In this document: positions 4,687 through 7,524 of the stretch, piece after piece
Layout of the letters: the number at the start of each line of letters is the position of its first letter
Numbering within the stretch: position 1 is the first letter of the stretch
DNA from: Thermoproteales archaeon
Lineage (GTDB): Archaea; Thermoproteota; Thermoprotei; Thermoproteales; Thermocladiaceae
Direction of reading: 5' to 3'
DNA length: 7,524 bases
Assembly: GCA_027068725.1 (NCBI GenBank)
Contig: JAMOMD010000295.1
Span: 1 to 7,524, forward strand
The notes under the pieces: generated by a model
The model's database searches: none
What the model saw: the letters and a program-made list of their open reading frames with translations, nothing else
What the model was told of the DNA's origin: nothing
Made by a program: the position numbers and the translations under genes

Positions 4687-6531
4687 TTATGCTTGAGATT
4701 CTACAATCTTTATCTTTCTCTGTCTCAGGTACATTTCGTAAATTTCTTTTACTGTTGTTGCTTGTTCTGGCTTCTTGTCAAATCTATATCTTCCTGTAAA
4801 TCTTGGGAATCTTATTGCTAGTCCAAAGCCTGGCTTAACCATGTTCATTGCACATGTGTGAAGTGGACTAAGCGTTATCTCAGCACCAACTATCTCTAGA
4901 ACTATTGCAGGTACAAACCATACGTCTGCCTCCATTTTGCTGACGACTCTCGGATGTTTGTGAGGTATCTTATATGGCTCAAGTATCTGTGGTAGTTTTG
5001 CTAGATCTTCATCGGTGAATCCACTTCCTACCTTACATACTGTGTAGAACATGTCTGTGTCAGGATCGTATGCCGCCATCAGGAGTGCTCCATACGTACC
5101 TGCTCTCTTTCCACGTCCGTAGAATGCTCCAACAACCACAAGGTCAAGCGTGTCAGTTAGCTCGCTCCTGTAGTCACGCTTGTACTTTATCCATAACCAT
5201 CCACGTGCACCCATCTCGTAGATCGAGTCGGGCTTAATCGACTTACATACCAGGCCCTCACACTCGTTCGATATTGCTTCATGGAAGAACTTCTCGAGTT
5301 CTTCAACATCGTCAAGTATTCTCCATGTGGCTATCTCAACGTGCTCAGTTGGCTCAACAATCTCTATGAGTTTTCTTCTACGATCAATTAGAGGAAGCAT
5401 TGTCAGATCCTGACCGTCGACATATATTGCTTCAAACAGGAAGACCTTGACCGGGTACTCTTTCATAGCTTCAGCAATGTTGTGCTTTCTCCTCCTATGC
5501 ATGAGCTCTTGAAATGGCTTAAACTCTCCTGTTTCAGGATCGTATGCTACGATCTCTCCTTCTATTATGAACTCCTTAGCCTTGACAGCCTCCTCGATGT
5601 ACTTAACAACGTCAGGATATGCGTGAGTTATGTCCTCTAGTCTTCTGCTAAATATCTTGATCTTGCCGTCTCTAGTCCTGTGAATCTGTGCTCTCTCACC
5701 ATCGTACTTGTATTCGCATAGTGCTACACCACCTAGCTTAGACAGTATCTCACTTGCTGAGCTTAATCGCTCAGCAAGCATGGGCTGAACAGGAATTCCT
5801 GGCGTAATCTTGATCTCTTGAAGTGCTTGTGGCCCTTTTGTAGCAAGAAGCTTAGCAATGTGGCCAAGGTCAGGATAGACGTGATATGCGCGTTCCAGGA
5901 CTTCTCTCTTTACCTTAAACACTGTTGAGAGAGCGTCAAGTATTGTCATGTCTGCAACTCCAAGTCTAAGTCTACCAACGACAAATCTCGCAATGTACTT
6001 AGCTTCCTCAGGCTTGGCATCTGAGAATAGTGATGCCAGAAGCTTGACCTTAGTATCTTGTGCGCCTTCTCCAGTTGCCTTAGCTATCTGCATCAGAGTA
6101 TCGTATACTCTGCCCATCGTCAGCTCACGCTGAGGACTACCACTACCTGATGCTCCAAGGAACGAGAGTATGGTTGCTTGCTGGCTCTTCTGCTGCTTCA
6201 TCTGCAGTACCTTCTTAGCAACTTCACCAAGATCGCCGGACTTCTTGTAGAGCTCCTCAATCTGCTTCACTGGAATGCCAGTAGCGTAGGAGAGAGCACG
6301 CATTGTGAGCTTCTCGCCAACGCCAAGCTCAACTCCCTCCCAGCTTGGTCTCAGATCTCCAAGAATGAAATATATGACCTTGTCAATAACATCAGGTGGA
6401 CACTTCTTAATCAGCATTGCCAAAAGCTTAGCCATAGTAGTTCTCTGCGTTGTTGCCTCAATCGCCTCTAGTATCTTCACAACTTCACTAAACTTAATGT
6501 CCTTAGCATTCTGCACGTTCTGCTGCGACAT
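4687..6531 (-). CDS. lig: ATP-dependent DNA ligase, archaeal replicative type
   Basis: A full-length 614-residue ligase, close to the roughly 600 residues usual in archaea. It seals nicks by self-adenylation, transfer of AMP to the 5' phosphate, and phosphodiester formation; it joins Okazaki fragments and finishes repair. The N-terminal DNA-binding domain (about 1-240) includes GRLRLGVADMTILDAL (186-201). The adenylation domain holds motif I KYDGER (275-280) with nucleophile Lys275, EGEIVAYD (324-331, motif III), FLFEAIYVDG (364-373, IIIa), EGLVCKS (425-431, IV) and WIKYKRDY (447-454, V). The C-terminal OB domain has RFPRFTGRYRFDK (574-586, motif VI region). Nothing is missing. The start is ATG with a weak GTGAG just upstream and a TATA-like element at 6558-6565, so it may be transcribed on its own. 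It follows the CYTH gene by 38 bp. Several Desulfurococcales ligases accept ADP as well as ATP; whether this one does cannot be read from sequence. Confidence 0.98.
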   Translation of the reverse strand: MSQQNVQNAKDIKFSEVVKILEAIEATTQRTTMAKLLAMLIKKCPPDVIDKVIYFILGDLRPSWEGVELGVGEKLTMRALSYATGIPVKQIEELYKKSGDLGEVAKKVLQMKQQKSQQATILSFLGASGSGSPQRELTMGRVYDTLMQIAKATGEGAQDTKVKLLASLFSDAKPEEAKYIARFVVGRLRLGVADMTILDALSTVFKVKREVLERAYHVYPDLGHIAKLLATKGPQALQEIKITPGIPVQPMLAERLSSASEILSKLGGVALCEYKYDGERAQIHRTRDGKIKIFSRRLEDITHAYPDVVKYIEEAVKAKEFIIEGEIVAYDPETGEFKPFQELMHRRRKHNIAEAMKEYPVKVFLFEAIYVDGQDLTMLPLIDRRRKLIEIVEPTEHVEIATWRILDDVEELEKFFHEAISNECEGLVCKSIKPDSIYEMGARGWLWIKYKRDYRSELTDTLDLVVVGAFYGRGKRAGTYGALLMAAYDPDTDMFYTVCKVGSGFTDEDLAKLPQILEPYKIPHKHPRVVSKMEADVWFVPAIVLEIVGAEITLSPLHTCAMNMVKPGFGLAIRFPRFTGRYRFDKKPEQATTVKEIYEMYLRQRKIKIVESQA

Positions 6532-6557
6532 ATCTCACATAAGTTAAGTCAAAGAGA

Positions 6558-6565
6558 GATAAAAA
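6558..6565 (-). promoter_or_regulatory. Possible TATA element of the DNA ligase gene
   Basis: TTTTTATC on the minus strand sits about 30 bp before the ligase ATG, in the 38-bp gap after the CYTH gene. Transcription would start a few bases before the ATG. The match to the TATA consensus is modest, so read-through from the CYTH gene remains possible. Confidence 0.4.
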
Positions 6566-6569
6566 GGAC

Positions 6570-7127
6570 TTAACCAGAGCCACCAATCATAAGCTCCAGA
6601 TAAGTCCTTGGCTCCACAAGATCTCTAGACAGACCTAGACTATTCTCGGCAAAGGACAATATCTCAGACACACACTTATCGACAAGATCTCTACTATCAG
6701 TAACAGTCTCTATTTCAACAAATTTTCCAAGATTCTCAACATCGTCAAGAACTATTGTAAAATTCTCGTACGTGTAGACCAGTCTTCTCTTTCTAATCTC
6801 TGCAACCTTTCTAAAACCAAGCCTCTCAAACAGTAATAGAAGCTTCTCCGGATCCTGAATCTCTACATTTATCTCTTCTCTAGTCTTTCCCTCACCTCCA
6901 AGTCTAGGACCCTTATATGTCAGTACAGCACTTCTCTCACCATTTTTTGAGACAACTCTTATTCTAAGTGCTTCATCAGTTTCTGCAAAGTTTCTACATG
7001 GATGAGCTAAATAACTATCAATCTCAAAAACTTCCTCTAAGAACTTTGCACCAATGCTTGCGAGCTTGTTCCTAATTTCATTATATAGCTCCTGCGTGAG
7101 TCTAAACTTGACCTCTACTTCGAACAT
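6570..7127 (-). CDS. CYTH-domain protein (CyaB class IV adenylate cyclase / triphosphate-binding type)
   Basis: A 185-residue protein covering a single CYTH triphosphate tunnel domain. The ATG at 7127 places the defining ExExK motif (E3, E5, K7 in EVEVKF) at the very N terminus, as usual; a GTG two codons upstream is possible but adds nothing. Other tunnel residues are in place: LRIRV (R55, R57), YKGPR (K72), TREEINVEI (E84, E85), KRRLVY (113-118), LDD (D128, D129), GKFVEIE (134-140) and the terminal TYLEL stretch typical of CyaB-like members. The family binds triphosphates and divalent metal; members include class IV adenylate cyclase and inorganic or thiamine triphosphatases. Archaeal members are often called adenylate cyclase, but the true substrate is uncertain, and a triphosphatase role is as likely. 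It sits 34 bp downstream of the partial gene at the window's end and 38 bp before the ligase; there is no clear ribosome site beyond GTGAAG abutting the ATG. Confidence 0.92.
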   Translation of the reverse strand: MFEVEVKFRLTQELYNEIRNKLASIGAKFLEEVFEIDSYLAHPCRNFAETDEALRIRVVSKNGERSAVLTYKGPRLGGEGKTREEINVEIQDPEKLLLLFERLGFRKVAEIRKRRLVYTYENFTIVLDDVENLGKFVEIETVTDSRDLVDKCVSEILSFAENSLGLSRDLVEPRTYLELMIGGSG

Positions 7128-7161
7128 CTTCACTGCTGTAAGTAGAGAGGACTAGTAAGGC

Positions 7162-7524
7162 TTATTCTACAGGTTGAGGAACCTGAACTTCCTCTAACTT
7201 ATCAATAACCTGAGCCGCCTTACGCGGATTTATCTCTCCTTCAAGCACAAGCTTAGCAACACATAGCGCAACTACGTACAGGGCAATTCTCCTGGGGTCA
7301 AGAGAAGAGGACGAGAATATTAGATATGCATAATCTGCAGGATAGTCTGACACTTCTATGCAGCACTGTGTCTCTCTGTATATCTGAGCAAGCTTATCCA
7401 AATTAGCAAGTTCAGGAAATGCTCTCTCGAGTAGCTCAGCTAAACTACATACAGGTATCATAGAGGTTACGCAGGGCGGATTGTAGAAGTCTAGCAACAG
7501 CACTATGACAGGCTTGTCCTGCCT
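7162..7524 (-). CDS. Unrecognised protein, C-terminal part (5' end beyond window)
   Basis: The frame is open to the window's last base, so the gene continues upstream and the GTG at 7503 need not be its start. About 120 residues are visible. They begin with a hydrophobic strand (KPVIVLLLDFYNPP), followed by a leucine-rich helical part (LAELLERAFPELANLDKL), a second strand-like stretch (ADYAYLIFSSSS), a hydrophobic helix (RRIALYVVALCVAKLVLEG) and a Glu/Pro-rich tail ending PQPVE. Cysteines occur in CV, PVC, QCC and LCV contexts without metal-site spacing. The hydrophobic helix is too short and too charged at its ends to call a membrane segment with confidence. It is followed after 34 bp by the CYTH gene in the same direction, so the two may be co-transcribed. 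I cannot assign a family or function. Confidence 0.7.
   Translation of the reverse strand, partial: RQDKPVIVLLLDFYNPPCVTSMIPVCSLAELLERAFPELANLDKLAQIYRETQCCIEVSDYPADYAYLIFSSSSLDPRRIALYVVALCVAKLVLEGEINPRKAAQVIDKLEEVQVPQPVE

Noticed and set aside
4703..4726. Pyrimidine-rich run downstream of the 4163-4666 gene as a terminator
   Set aside because: The run (T and C mixed) is inside the ligase coding region and lacks a clean T tract or hairpin; such tracts are common here by chance.
1..7524. CRISPR arrays, insertion sequences, tRNA or rRNA genes
   Set aside because: Nearly every base is in a supported gene; I saw no regular repeats, terminal inverted repeats or cloverleaf-forming gaps by eye.

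Overview
The window looks like chromosomal DNA from an anaerobic, probably hyperthermophilic archaeon of the Thermoproteota (Crenarchaeota), most likely Desulfurococcales-like. The grounds are a crenarchaeal-type ATP-dependent DNA ligase of 614 residues, an archaeal CYTH protein, a class III (oxygen-sensitive) ribonucleotide reductase, E/K-rich proteins, archaeal TATA-like elements about 25 bp before likely transcription starts, and use of GTG and TTG starts. The lineage is inferred from protein character only, as no rRNA gene is present.

Layout. (1) 1-663, plus strand: the C-terminal 220 residues of the anaerobic ribonucleotide reductase NrdD. (2) 671-3099, minus strand: a compact four-gene cluster read right to left. 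It holds a small nine-cysteine protein, a sugar-phosphate nucleotidyltransferase, a four-cysteine/coiled-coil protein and a shorter coiled-coil protein. Gaps are 17 and 16 bp, then a 1-base TAATG overlap. Each of the three downstream genes has a clear Shine-Dalgarno sequence, while the first has none but follows a TATA-like element. (3) 3125-4114, minus: a PfkB/ribokinase-family kinase. (4) 4163-4666, plus: an unrecognised coiled-coil protein, divergent from the kinase across a 48-bp gap that seems to hold both promoters. (5) 4687-6531, minus: DNA ligase, then 6570-7127, minus: a CYTH-domain protein, then 7162-7524, minus: the 3' part of an unrecognised gene that runs off the window. No gene-free stretch exceeds 50 bp. 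No RNA gene, CRISPR array, transposon or tRNA was seen.

How the genes relate. NrdD makes deoxynucleotides and ligase seals DNA, both ordinary housekeeping. The most interesting region is the four-gene cluster. Its two coiled-coil proteins are tandem paralogues that align almost without gaps, and each carries two SHOCT-like helical hairpins 71-72 residues apart. The cluster's first protein carries an internally duplicated cysteine module. Linkage to a sugar nucleotidyltransferase could point to a surface-glycan or envelope role, but the sequence does not prove this. The nucleotidyltransferase is also clearly more AT-rich than the kinase, ligase and nrdD.
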